The notes under the pieces were generated by a model, which was given only the letters and a program-made list of their open reading frames with translations, was not told the origin of the DNA and made no database searches. The position numbers and the translations under genes were made by a program. From NCBI GenBank assembly GCA_044221315.1, contig JBGAPK010000019.1, positions 1-64,000 on the forward strand: 64,000 nucleotides of DNA, in the 5' to 3' direction. Each line of letters opens with the position of its first letter. The first letter of the stretch is position 1. The stretch comes from JAFEBO01 sp044221315. GTDB taxonomy: Bacteria; Planctomycetota; Phycisphaerae; Phycisphaerales; UBA1924. This document shows, piece by piece, positions 34,845 to 43,453 of the stretch.

Positions 34845-35750
34845 GTGGAACTGACCCCTCTCCGCTACTTCCGCGCAATCGCAACGGCCGGTCACATGAC
34901 CCGCGCCGCCCGAACGCTCGGTGTCAGCCAGCCCGCGCTCTCGGCAATGCTCAGAAAGCTCGAGGCAGAACTGGGCACCGATCTGCTCCACCGCACCGGC
35001 CGCGGCGTCGAACTGACCGAGGCCGGAAAGGTTTTCCTCAAGCACGCCGACGAATCGATTCGCCGAGCCGAGGCCGGCGTTCTCGCGGTCAAGCAACTCC
35101 TCGGACTCGAGAGCGGCTCGATCCGCGCCGGCGCCGGGGCAACGGTCGCGGCGTACCTGCTGCCGCCGGTTGTGAGCGCGATGCGGAAGAAACACCCCGG
35201 GCTCAAGTTCTACGTGCGCGAGACCGGCTCGATGGCGGTTGCCGCGGCCGTCATCAGCGGAGAACTCGACCTCGGAATCGTCACCCTGCCCCTCCGCGCC
35301 GTCGGCACGAAGGAACTGGTCACGATCCCGCTGGTGGAAGACGAGCTCCGTCTAATCGTCCCGCCCGGTCATCGGCTCGCCGGAAAACGTGCCTTCCGCT
35401 GGGACGATCTCGCCCACGAATCGGTGATCGGCTTCGAGGCCGGGTCGGCGGTGCGCGAAGTGCTCGATGCCGCCGCACAGCATGCCGGCGTAACGCTCGA
35501 GGTCGTCATGGAACTCCGCTCGATCCAGAGCATCCAACAGATGGTTGCGGCGGGCGTAGGTGTCGGGTTTGTCTCCCGGTTTGCGCTTGGAAAGGATGAG
35601 GGCTTGATCTGCCGTGACGGCAAGCTGGCACGCGACTTGGCAATCGTCCGACGCAGTGACCACGCCCCCAGCGCGGCCGTCGGCGAGTTCGAACGCACAC
35701 TGCTCCGGCAGGTGAGCGCCGCCGGACGCACTCCAAGGGGAGCGAAGTGA
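34845..35750 (+). CDS. LysR-family transcriptional regulator
   Basis: 301 residues, normal for the family. The N-terminal winged helix-turn-helix is clear (LRYFRAIATAGHMTRAARTL, GVSQPALSAMLRKLEAELG), followed by the two-lobed effector-binding domain with GELDLGIVTLP and MVAAGVGVGFVSR. The gene starts with GTG. The regulator overlaps the following GNAT gene by four bases (GTGA), so the two are translationally coupled; the target may be the GNAT gene or another neighbour. CbbR/CysB-type effector cannot be deduced. Confidence 0.9.
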   Translation: MELTPLRYFRAIATAGHMTRAARTLGVSQPALSAMLRKLEAELGTDLLHRTGRGVELTEAGKVFLKHADESIRRAEAGVLAVKQLLGLESGSIRAGAGATVAAYLLPPVVSAMRKKHPGLKFYVRETGSMAVAAAVISGELDLGIVTLPLRAVGTKELVTIPLVEDELRLIVPPGHRLAGKRAFRWDDLAHESVIGFEAGSAVREVLDAAAQHAGVTLEVVMELRSIQSIQQMVAAGVGVGFVSRFALGKDEGLICRDGKLARDLAIVRRSDHAPSAAVGEFERTLLRQVSAAGRTPRGAK

Positions 35751-36187
35751 GCACGGGCGCGAAGATCAGGCTGGCCGCTGTCCGGGACGCCCCGGTGATT
35801 TCAGTGCTCGCGGGCCAACTCGGCTACCCGGCAACCGAAACCGAGATGACCGGCCGCCTTCGGACCGCCATCGCCGATCCAGACAGGGCCGTGGTCGCCG
35901 CGGAGATCGACGGGCGAGTCGTTGGCTGCATGGAACTCGCAATTTCCGAGGCCTTCGAGAGCGGCCGCTGGTCCGAAATCCGCGGCCTGATTGTGGATGA
36001 AAACTGTCGCAGCGCCGGTGTCGGTACCGCCCTTGTCGCCTTCGCCAAGCAATGGACCCGCGAGCACGGGCTCCAGAAACTGCGCGTGAGGACCAACGAA
36101 ACCAGAACCCGCACGCACGGCTTCTATGAATGCAACGGATTCACCAAGACCAAGTCGCAGCGGGTGTACGACGCCGTCTTGGATTGA
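35747..36187 (+). CDS. GNAT-family N-acetyltransferase
   Basis: 146 residues, normal for a single GNAT domain. Motif A, with the acetyl-CoA pyrophosphate loop, is IRGLIVDENCRSAGVGTALV at about 84-103; motif B is LRVRTNETRTRTHGFYECNGF at about 115-135. Starts with GTG inside the stop of the LysR gene (4-base overlap). The substrate is unknown; the LysR partner suggests an inducible detoxification or amine-acetylation role, which is inference. Confidence 0.9.
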   Translation: MSTGAKIRLAAVRDAPVISVLAGQLGYPATETEMTGRLRTAIADPDRAVVAAEIDGRVVGCMELAISEAFESGRWSEIRGLIVDENCRSAGVGTALVAFAKQWTREHGLQKLRVRTNETRTRTHGFYECNGFTKTKSQRVYDAVLD

Positions 36188-36313
36188 CCCGGTCCGCCGG
36201 AACATAATCAAGAGTTATTAAACACGTAATCTGAATCGATTCGATTCATGCCGATGTCAGTCTACGGTTGCTTGGTTCTGTTCCGGATTTCCGATGCCCA
36301 AACGAGGTGCCCC

Positions 36314-39172
36314 ATGACATTCCAGGATCCCTTCAAGTCCAAGTCCTCGCTCTCCACCAAGCACGGCACGTACGGCTACTACAGCCTGCACGCCCTCAAG
36401 AAGGCTGGCATCGGGCATGTGGACAAGCTCCCCTACTCCATAAAGGTGCTGCTGGAGGCGATGCTACGCAACTTGGACGGCTTTGTCGTCACGGCCGACG
36501 ACGTCTCGGGCCTCGCGAATTGGAACGCCAAAAGCCCCGCGAAGGAAGAAATCCCCTTCATGCCCGGCCGAGTAGTCCTCCAGGACTTCACCGGCGTCCC
36601 CTGCGTGGTAGACCTCGCCGCGATGCGCGACGCCATGAAAGCCCTTGGCGGCGACCCCAAGCTCATCAACCCGCTCGTCAAGTGCGACCTCGTCATCGAC
36701 CACAGCGTGCAGGTGGATGCCTTCGGCCCCGCCACCTCGCTCGGCACCGCCCTCACGATCAACGCCAACAAAGAGTTCGAGCGAAACGGCGAACGCTACG
36801 AGTTTCTCAAGTGGGGCCAGCAGTCGCTGAACAACTTCACCTGCGTGCCTCCCGCCACCGGAATCGTCCACCAGGTCAACCTTGAATACCTCGCCACCTG
36901 CGTGCTGACCAAGAAGCAGGGCGGTGAAACCATCGTCTACCCGGACTCCTGCGTCGGCACCGACAGCCACACGACCATGGAAAACGGCCTGGGCGTGGTG
37001 GGTTGGGGTGTGGGGGGAATCGAGGCCGAGGCCGTCATGCTCGGCCAGCCGATCTACATGCTCACGCCCGAGGTCATCGGCTTCCGCCTGAAGGGCAAAT
37101 TGCCCGAAGGTACCACCGCCACCGATCTCGTCCTCACCGTCACTCAAATCCTCCGCAAGAAGGGCGTCGTCGACAAGTTCGTCGAGTTCTTCGGCGACGG
37201 CCTCGCGGCACTCTCAGTCCCCGACCGCGCCACCATCGCCAATATGGCCCCCGAATATGGCGCGACCATGGGTTTCTTCCCCGTCGATCAGGCCACGCTC
37301 GATTACCTCCGCTTCACCGGACGCGACGAGGCCACCGTGGCTCTCGTCGAGGAATACTGCAAGGCCAACGGTATGTTTTGGACCAAGGGCAGCCCCGAGC
37401 CCGAGTTCACCGACGTCGCCGAGCTCGATCTCTCGACCGTGCAGCCCTCCGTCGCCGGCCCCAAGCGCCCGCAGGACCGCGTGTTGCTCAAGGACGTCAG
37501 GACCTCCTGGAACAAAGAACTCGCCGACAGCTTTGGCAAGAAGGCGCCCGCCGAAACCGTCAACGTCTCGCGCTGGATCGATGAAGGCGGCGGCAATGCA
37601 GGCAAGCCTGTCGCGCCCGCCGGCGCCACCGATCCCGGCTGCATCGGCGTTGATGTCAAGCTCGGCAACAGTTCGTTCCAGTTGCACCACGGCGACGTCG
37701 TGATCGCCGCGATCACGAGCTGCACCAACACCAGCAATCCCGACGTGCTGATCGCCGCCGGCCTCGTCGCCCGCAAGGCCCGTGCGCTCGGCCTGACCCG
37801 CAAGCCCTGGGTCAAGACTTCTCTCGCCCCCGGCTCCAAGGTCGTCACCGAATACCTCAACAAGGCCAACCTCTCGACCGACCTCGAAGCCATCGGCTTC
37901 TACACCGTCGGCTACGGCTGCACCACCTGCATCGGAAACTCCGGGCCGCTCCCCGAAGCCATCGAGTCCGCCATCAAGGGCGGCGACCTCATTGTCGCCA
38001 GCGTGCTCAGCGGCAACCGCAACTTCGAAGGCCGCGTGCACCCGAACGTCAAGGCCAACTACCTCGCCAGCCCGCCCCTCTGCGTCGCCTACGCCATCGC
38101 CGGCAGCGTCGCGATCGATCTGGCCACCGAGCCCCTCGGCAAGTCCAAGGACGGCAAGCCCGTCTACCTCAAGGACATCTGGCCCACCCTGCGTGAAGTA
38201 CAGGAGATGAAGGCCCAGTGCCTCAGCCCAGAGCAGTTCCGCTCGCAGTACGCCAACGTCTTCACCGGCAACGAGCAGTGGAACAAGGTGCCGGTCTCCA
38301 AGAGCGATTCGTACTCGTGGAGCGACCAATCCACCTACATCCACAAGCCGCCCTTCTTCGACGGCATGTCTCCCACCCCCACCGCTCCCAAGCCGATCAA
38401 GGGCGCCAAGTGCCTGGCCTACGTCGGCGACTCGATCACCACCGACCACATCAGCCCCGCCGGCGACATCGCCGAGAACTCCCCCGCCGGTGAATATCTC
38501 AAGAGCCTCGGCATCAAAAAGGCCGACTTCAACACCTACGGCACCCGCCGCGGCAACGACATCATCATGACCCGCGGCACGTACGCCAACGTCCGCATCA
38601 AGAACAAACTCGCCGTCGATGCCGCGACGGGCAAGGTCCGCGAGGGCGGCTGGACGCGCGACATGTCCAAGACCGGCGCCGGCAAGATCTCTTTCATCTA
38701 CGACGCCGCGATGAACTACAAGAAGGACGGCACGCCACTCGTCGTGATCGCCGGCAAGGACTACGGAATGGGCTCCAGCCGCGACTGGGCGGCCAAGGGC
38801 ACGCTGCAACTCGGCGTCAAGGCCGTCATCAGCGAGTCCTTCGAACGCATCCACCGCAGCAACCTCGTCGGCATGGGCGTTCTGCCCCTGAATTTCGTGG
38901 AAGGCCAGACCGCTTCCTCGCTCGGGCTGACTGGCGACGAGACTTTCGATATCAACCTCCCGGTCAATTCCGAGGGGCTGGTCGAGCCGCGCTGCGAGGT
39001 GAAGGTGACGGCGACGAAGCCGGACGGCAAGAAGGTGGAGTTCGCCACGCGCTGCCGGATCGATACACCCGTGGAGGCCGAGTACTATCGCAACGGAGGC
39101 GTGCTGCACACGGTGCTGCGGCGGCTGCTCAATGAGAGCCGAACCGGTGCAAAGAAGCCAGTCGGCGTGTAG
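36314..39172 (+). CDS. acnA: Aconitate hydratase A
   Basis: 952 residues, within the AcnA range of about 890-950. Converts citrate to isocitrate in the TCA cycle using a [4Fe-4S] cluster. The cluster ligands are C470 (ITSCTNTSNP), C536 and C539 (GCTTCIGNSGP). Other signatures: VGTDSHTTMENGLGVVGWG, and GDSITTDHISPAG that opens the swivel-domain part. Two regions look longer than in E. coli: the stretch at about 395-440, and a Lys/Gly-rich segment near 760-800. ATG 36314 has GAGGTG five bases upstream; an open frame of 22 codons before it lacks similarity. Likely a single gene with a promoter in 36188-36313. Confidence 0.96.
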   Translation: MTFQDPFKSKSSLSTKHGTYGYYSLHALKKAGIGHVDKLPYSIKVLLEAMLRNLDGFVVTADDVSGLANWNAKSPAKEEIPFMPGRVVLQDFTGVPCVVDLAAMRDAMKALGGDPKLINPLVKCDLVIDHSVQVDAFGPATSLGTALTINANKEFERNGERYEFLKWGQQSLNNFTCVPPATGIVHQVNLEYLATCVLTKKQGGETIVYPDSCVGTDSHTTMENGLGVVGWGVGGIEAEAVMLGQPIYMLTPEVIGFRLKGKLPEGTTATDLVLTVTQILRKKGVVDKFVEFFGDGLAALSVPDRATIANMAPEYGATMGFFPVDQATLDYLRFTGRDEATVALVEEYCKANGMFWTKGSPEPEFTDVAELDLSTVQPSVAGPKRPQDRVLLKDVRTSWNKELADSFGKKAPAETVNVSRWIDEGGGNAGKPVAPAGATDPGCIGVDVKLGNSSFQLHHGDVVIAAITSCTNTSNPDVLIAAGLVARKARALGLTRKPWVKTSLAPGSKVVTEYLNKANLSTDLEAIGFYTVGYGCTTCIGNSGPLPEAIESAIKGGDLIVASVLSGNRNFEGRVHPNVKANYLASPPLCVAYAIAGSVAIDLATEPLGKSKDGKPVYLKDIWPTLREVQEMKAQCLSPEQFRSQYANVFTGNEQWNKVPVSKSDSYSWSDQSTYIHKPPFFDGMSPTPTAPKPIKGAKCLAYVGDSITTDHISPAGDIAENSPAGEYLKSLGIKKADFNTYGTRRGNDIIMTRGTYANVRIKNKLAVDAATGKVREGGWTRDMSKTGAGKISFIYDAAMNYKKDGTPLVVIAGKDYGMGSSRDWAAKGTLQLGVKAVISESFERIHRSNLVGMGVLPLNFVEGQTASSLGLTGDETFDINLPVNSEGLVEPRCEVKVTATKPDGKKVEFATRCRIDTPVEAEYYRNGGVLHTVLRRLLNESRTGAKKPVGV

Positions 39173-39183
39173 TCTGTAAGCCG

Positions 39184-39897
39184 ATGTCAGACCCGGACGC
39201 GGAAATCAGCCTGCCGCCGCTCCCGTCGTCGGAGCGCCGTCGTTGGATCGCGGAGATTCTCGCGACTCTGATGGTGTGCATCGTGCCTGCCGTTATTGCA
39301 TCGACGGCGTCGTATTTCGAAACGTCACACGGCAGTACTATCGGCGCTGGCTGGATATACGCCTCGGGCCTGGCGCAATCTTCCTCGTTCCTTTGCTTCG
39401 CTCTGTTTGTCATGTGGCGGAGTGGAGAATCGTGGAGCAACTTCGGATTTGTTCGCCCGCGAATCGGACTCGACGCCCTCATGGTCGTCGCGGCCCTGGT
39501 GTGCTCCTATCTGCTCTACTACGGATATGCGATTGCCGTGTATAACTTCGCGCCCGACCTCTACCCAGCCCCCAACGATCTCTACCAGTTCGCCAAGCCA
39601 CGTTCGAGTGCACACCGCATCTGGGCGTTCTTCTTTGCCGTCGCCAACGGATGCTCGGAAGAGGTCGTCTTATGGGGTTTGATCTACACACGGCTCTGCC
39701 GAATCTCCAGTGCCGCGGCCGCCCCGGTGTTCGTTGTAGCCGCGATATTCGCCTCGTACCACTTCTACCAGGGCGCCTTCGCCGTCGGCGGCGTGCTGAT
39801 CGTGGGAATCGTCCATGGCGCTCTTTTTCTATGGAGGCCGCGCCTGCTGCCGCTGATGGTCGCGCACGCGATCATGGATTTGCAAATCCTCGCCTAG
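39184..39897 (+). CDS. CPBP-family intramembrane metalloprotease
   Basis: 237 residues with about seven membrane helices. The three CPBP motifs are visible: CSEEVVLWGLIYTRL (paired Glu, then Arg) at about 158-172, FASYHFYQG (His) near 186-194 and HAIMDLQ (His, Asp) at the C-terminus. Relatives of Rce1 and of bacteriocin-immunity proteins; they cleave or modify membrane-bound peptides. It begins 11 bases after acnA, but this spacing is more likely chance than shared function. Confidence 0.85.
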   Translation: MSDPDAEISLPPLPSSERRRWIAEILATLMVCIVPAVIASTASYFETSHGSTIGAGWIYASGLAQSSSFLCFALFVMWRSGESWSNFGFVRPRIGLDALMVVAALVCSYLLYYGYAIAVYNFAPDLYPAPNDLYQFAKPRSSAHRIWAFFFAVANGCSEEVVLWGLIYTRLCRISSAAAAPVFVVAAIFASYHFYQGAFAVGGVLIVGIVHGALFLWRPRLLPLMVAHAIMDLQILA

Positions 39898-39923
39898 AAG
39901 ATGCCCTCAAGCCGGAAGCCAAA

Positions 39924-40304
39924 ATGTCAACCGATTCGCCCAAGTTCCCCTACATCACCAAACTCGACATCAAGTTCGGCGCTCTCGAGAAGATCGACGT
40001 GCCGGCGATGGTCAAGGCCTGCACCGACAAGTGGTTTAATCAGACCCTTTGCAAGGTGAACGAATCGGTCGTCCGCCTCGGCATCGTCCAGGGCGAATAC
40101 CACTGGCACAAGCACGACGATCTCGACGAGTTCTTCTACGTCGTCAGCGGCCGTTTCCTGATCGACCTCGAGGGCAGCACGGTCGATCTCGGCCCCGGCC
40201 AGGCGGTCGTCATCCCCAAGGGCAAGTTGCACCGCCCACGCGCGCCCGAAAAGACCGTCATCCTCATGGTCGAGGGCGAGGGAATCGTGCCGACCGGCGA
40301 CTGA
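39924..40304 (+). CDS. Small cupin-domain protein
   Basis: 126 residues, a single cupin barrel. Metal-binding residues: YHWHKHDDLDEFFYVVSG (His, His, Glu) and the second motif VVIPKGKLHRPRAP (His). Cupins of this size include isomerases and mannose-6-phosphate-isomerase-like proteins; nothing specific can be said. ATG 39924 has GGAAG seven bases upstream. It sits between the CPBP gene (27 bases) and the thioesterase (12 bases) on the same strand, so all three may form an operon. Confidence 0.85.
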   Translation: MSTDSPKFPYITKLDIKFGALEKIDVPAMVKACTDKWFNQTLCKVNESVVRLGIVQGEYHWHKHDDLDEFFYVVSGRFLIDLEGSTVDLGPGQAVVIPKGKLHRPRAPEKTVILMVEGEGIVPTGD

Positions 40305-40316
40305 GAAAGGGCACAC

Positions 40317-40781
40317 GTGGCGGCACGCGATCTCCCCACCGACCTCCCCACCGATCTGGCCACCCCGGCTTCCTCGTCGATCGAAATCCCCATCGCTTGG
40401 GGCGAGATGGACGCGCTCGGCCACGTCAACAACATCGTCTTCTTCCGCTACCTCGAGACGGCGCGCATCGATTTCATCCGCAAGGCCGGATGCCACCAGC
40501 TCCGCGACCAAACCGGCGTGGGGTTCATTCTCCAGTCGGTCGAGGCCCGATTCCGCGAACCGCTCGTCTTCCCCGACACCATCCGCGTGGACACCAGGCT
40601 TTTATCAATCGAGGATGACCGCTTCACGCTCGCGCACGCGATCACGAGCACGCGATCCGGAGATGTCGCCGCGGTCGGACGCGGAACGATCGTGACGTAC
40701 GACTACTCCTCGGAGGTGAAAGTCCGAATTCCACAGACCATTCGCAGGGCGCTGGATGCCCTCCGAGCGCATTCGGTTTGA
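40317..40781 (+). CDS. Hotdog-fold acyl-CoA thioesterase (4HBT type)
   Basis: 154 residues. The hotdog motif WGEMDALGHVNNIVFFRYLETARIDF at about 28-53, with the catalytic Asp, is that of the YbgC/4-hydroxybenzoyl-CoA thioesterase group. It hydrolyses acyl-CoA thioesters; chain length unknown. The GTG start leads into a repetitive N-terminus, DLPTDLPTDLATP, encoded by three copies of a 12-base repeat; a later start would remove it. No close functional partner except the cupin. Confidence 0.88.
   Translation: MAARDLPTDLPTDLATPASSSIEIPIAWGEMDALGHVNNIVFFRYLETARIDFIRKAGCHQLRDQTGVGFILQSVEARFREPLVFPDTIRVDTRLLSIEDDRFTLAHAITSTRSGDVAAVGRGTIVTYDYSSEVKVRIPQTIRRALDALRAHSV
40329..40364. repeat. 12-base tandem repeat in the thioesterase gene
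   Basis: Three copies of GAYCTCCCCACC-like units (40329-40340, 40341-40352, 40353-40364; the last diverged), each encoding D-L-P-T or a variant. They lie before the conserved domain, where length change would be tolerated. Confidence 0.6.
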
Positions 40782-40788
40782 CGCAAAG

Positions 40789-42492
40789 CTATCTTTGCGC
40801 GGTCGAAGGCGGCTGCTCCGCCACGCTTGAAATCCGCTTCTGAATCGCCCCCATGCACGGATCCCGGTTTTCCGCGAAATCCTGGAATGACAGTTCCGCG
40901 GCGATCTGCGGCTGCACCCAATTCCGCCGGTCCGTCGAAACAATGACCTGCCAGTAACGCGAGGAACAGTTGATTCGTATCTTGCTGTACGGCATCACGA
41001 TGTAGGTGCTCTCGCCCACGAAGCACGGGCGCGACCCCGTCGGCTCGCCAACAAATGTCGCACGTGTGAAGGTCTCGATCATGTTCACCGTGTTCTGCGC
41101 CGCCGAGAACGTGTTGCGCCCGATGATGATGAACAGGTGGCCCGGCCTGCCGATCTTTGTGTTGCGGATCAACGCGTCGAGCAACGGTTGCACCAGCCCC
41201 GTGTTTCCTCCGCCGTTCAGACGCATGTCGATGATGAGATTCTCGGCCCGTTTCTCCTCGAACATCTTCTCCATGGAGGCAATGAATTCCTGGAACGGCT
41301 GGTTGGGGTTCTCGGCGACAGCATGGAAACCGAAGTAGACGGCCTTCTGCTCTTCCAGCCACTCCAGCGTGAGAGGCTTCTCGAGGTCCTTCATGTACAG
41401 CGGGAGGTCCGACTTCGCGTTCGCGTAGACATACGCGGGACGGAACAGGGACGAACGACCCAGGGAATCGCGCGTGATGTCTTCTGGCGCAACGGTGACC
41501 GACCTTGTCGAGCCCCCGGGCACCCTGAACGTGTAATCGACCTGGTCGCCGGTGACCGCGCCGATCTCCTGGAGCGCCGCGACCGAGGTGAGACGGGGCG
41601 GCACCGCGTACAGGTAGCCCATGTCGTTGTCGACCGAGCAGAACTGCTTCAGCTGCTCACGAACCTCTTCGATCGGCATGCTGCCGACTTTGAGGAGCTG
41701 CGCCCCGACCAGATCGCTGTGGTTCGAGGGTGCGCCGATCACAAAGACACCGTCGCTGAATATCTGGAAATGCAGCGGGATGCGTGAGACAGATTTCTGG
41801 TCGCCGGCGAACGCCGACTGCGTTGTGTGCCCGTCCCCGATCTTCGCAAGCAGCCGGGAGATACGCACACGCAACCTGTCCTCGCTCAGCCCGGTCGCCG
41901 CCGCGGACTTCAGGGCCGCGATCTCGGCGTGGAACCGCTCCTTGGAGATTTTCGCGTAGAGATTCCAGTGCATCTGTTCCATGCGCCTGGCCAGAAAATC
42001 CAGATCCCACGCCCAGCGCTTCGCAGGATTCTTTTCTTCCGGCGGATTCAGCCCGGTCAGTTCGATGAACCGCGGATCGTCGCGCAGCGACTTCAGGTCC
42101 TCTTCCGAAACGAGAGACTCCTGTTCGGCAAAGCGATTCTCAAACGACCTCTTCAGCCACTGGAGTGCCTCGTCCTTCTTGCCCTGCAACGCGTACGCGC
42201 ACGCCAAACTGAACATCTCGATCTCGGGCGCATAGCCCAGCTCGATCGCCTTCTTGCCGGCCTCGATCGACCCCTCGAGATTTCCGGCCATGTGAAGGGC
42301 GTACGAGTAGCGTGACCAGCCCGAACCATCGAAACGGTTACCCGCCGTATATGCCGCCAGCGCTTTCACCGCGTCGTCGTACCGCTGCTCCTGAATCGCC
42401 TTGCGTGCTTCCGGGACCGGATCCGGCGGAAAGGCGGTTGCCGGCAACCCGAGTATCGTCGATGCGAGAATGAACAGTGTCCGGGGTCTCAT
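40789..42492 (-). CDS. Secreted S41-like peptidase with N-terminal TPR region
   Basis: 567 residues. Signal peptide about 1-21 (MRPRTLFILASTILGLPATAF). Residues about 25-125 form a TPR-like helical region (ARKAIQEQRYDDAVKALAAY). Then a PDZ-like part near 215-300 and the S41 domain, in which the segment AENLIIDMRLNGGGNTGL and IGRNTFSAAQNTVNM (Ser nucleophile region) are clear; where S41B enzymes usually have FSAAE there is FSAAQ. Such proteins act in the periplasm on C-termini, but the changed residue may mean altered activity. ATG 42492 has AGGAG eight bases upstream. It is downstream of the AraC gene on the same strand. Confidence 0.8.
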   Translation of the reverse strand: MRPRTLFILASTILGLPATAFPPDPVPEARKAIQEQRYDDAVKALAAYTAGNRFDGSGWSRYSYALHMAGNLEGSIEAGKKAIELGYAPEIEMFSLACAYALQGKKDEALQWLKRSFENRFAEQESLVSEEDLKSLRDDPRFIELTGLNPPEEKNPAKRWAWDLDFLARRMEQMHWNLYAKISKERFHAEIAALKSAAATGLSEDRLRVRISRLLAKIGDGHTTQSAFAGDQKSVSRIPLHFQIFSDGVFVIGAPSNHSDLVGAQLLKVGSMPIEEVREQLKQFCSVDNDMGYLYAVPPRLTSVAALQEIGAVTGDQVDYTFRVPGGSTRSVTVAPEDITRDSLGRSSLFRPAYVYANAKSDLPLYMKDLEKPLTLEWLEEQKAVYFGFHAVAENPNQPFQEFIASMEKMFEEKRAENLIIDMRLNGGGNTGLVQPLLDALIRNTKIGRPGHLFIIIGRNTFSAAQNTVNMIETFTRATFVGEPTGSRPCFVGESTYIVMPYSKIRINCSSRYWQVIVSTDRRNWVQPQIAAELSFQDFAENRDPCMGAIQKRISSVAEQPPSTAQR

Positions 42493-42586
42493 CAAGAAAC
42501 TCCTGTAATGCGTGCCAGCAATCGCTCGCACCTTCCTTATGCTTTCACGGACATCCACCGTCGTCTAGAACCGGCTTTGCGCGCAT

Positions 42587-43390
42587 TCAGCGCGAAGCCC
42601 GCTCCAGTCGAAGCCTCCCCGGAGTCGTCGAAAAATACCGCCGGAAGGCGCGCGTCATGTGCGATTGATCCGAATAGCCGCACTCAACGCCGATCGACGC
42701 CAGAGGCAACTTTGTCCGCAGCACACGCTCGAGCGCCGCGTCCGCCCGCACCCGGGCCGCATACTCCGTCACCGTGCACCCGTGCGCCCGCCGGAATTCG
42801 CGGCACAGATGGGCCGGGTGGACACCCGCCTCGCGGGAGAGCCCCGCAAGACCCGTGATCTGCCCGCGCGCGTCCCGGACATGAGATGCCACTCCCGCGA
42901 CCCAGGCGCGGCAGGCGACATCCTCCACCTGCAACGCCCCCATCAGCGTCGTCACGGCTTCTTCCGCCATTACCGTGCGAAGTGCATCCCGCGAAAGGAT
43001 CGCCGACTGCAATGCGCCCACCGCGGCGAGCGCCGCGCCGGCGTGCCGGTACAGCACCATCTCCTTCCCGGCACGGACTTCCCCGAACCGCTCGAGCCAC
43101 CCGCGTTCAAACTCGACGTTCACTCCCTCCGCACCGCAGTCCAGCACCTGATCGTGATGCGCCTCACCCGCCTCATTAAAGATCAACCAACCCCGTGTGC
43201 AGACATGATCTTTCCCGAGCGCCCGCTCTTTCGCGGCGCCGGCCAGCGTGACGAACAGATACGGCTGCTCATGGCAGTGCCGCGGCAGCACATCGCCGGC
43301 GCGATAACGCGTCGTCGTCAGCGTGAGCGACCCGAATCGCCGCGTTCCCAGCGAGTGTCCGAAATAATGTCCCGGACCCAATCGGATCAT
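42587..43390 (-). CDS. AraC-family transcriptional regulator
   Basis: 267 residues. The N-terminal half is a cupin-like sensor (RAGDVLPRHCHEQPYLFVTL). The C-terminal half has both helix-turn-helix units: AGVHPAHLCREFRRAHGCT and IGVECGYSDQSHMTRAFRRY, then FSTTPGRLR. It lies between the Ser/Thr kinase and the S41 peptidase, all on the minus strand. Its target is unknown; the peptidase directly downstream is a candidate. Confidence 0.9.
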   Translation of the reverse strand: MIRLGPGHYFGHSLGTRRFGSLTLTTTRYRAGDVLPRHCHEQPYLFVTLAGAAKERALGKDHVCTRGWLIFNEAGEAHHDQVLDCGAEGVNVEFERGWLERFGEVRAGKEMVLYRHAGAALAAVGALQSAILSRDALRTVMAEEAVTTLMGALQVEDVACRAWVAGVASHVRDARGQITGLAGLSREAGVHPAHLCREFRRAHGCTVTEYAARVRADAALERVLRTKLPLASIGVECGYSDQSHMTRAFRRYFSTTPGRLRLERASR

Positions 43391-43453
43391 GCGGCCAAGC
43401 CCCTGCGGCGCGGCCCCCGGGCTCTGTTGCGCCGCCGGCCGACACCGCCAGTC

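Noticed and set aside
37214..39109. 631-codon minus-strand frame opposite acnA
   Set aside because: Gly/Val/Asp-rich shadow of acnA without ribosome site or domain.
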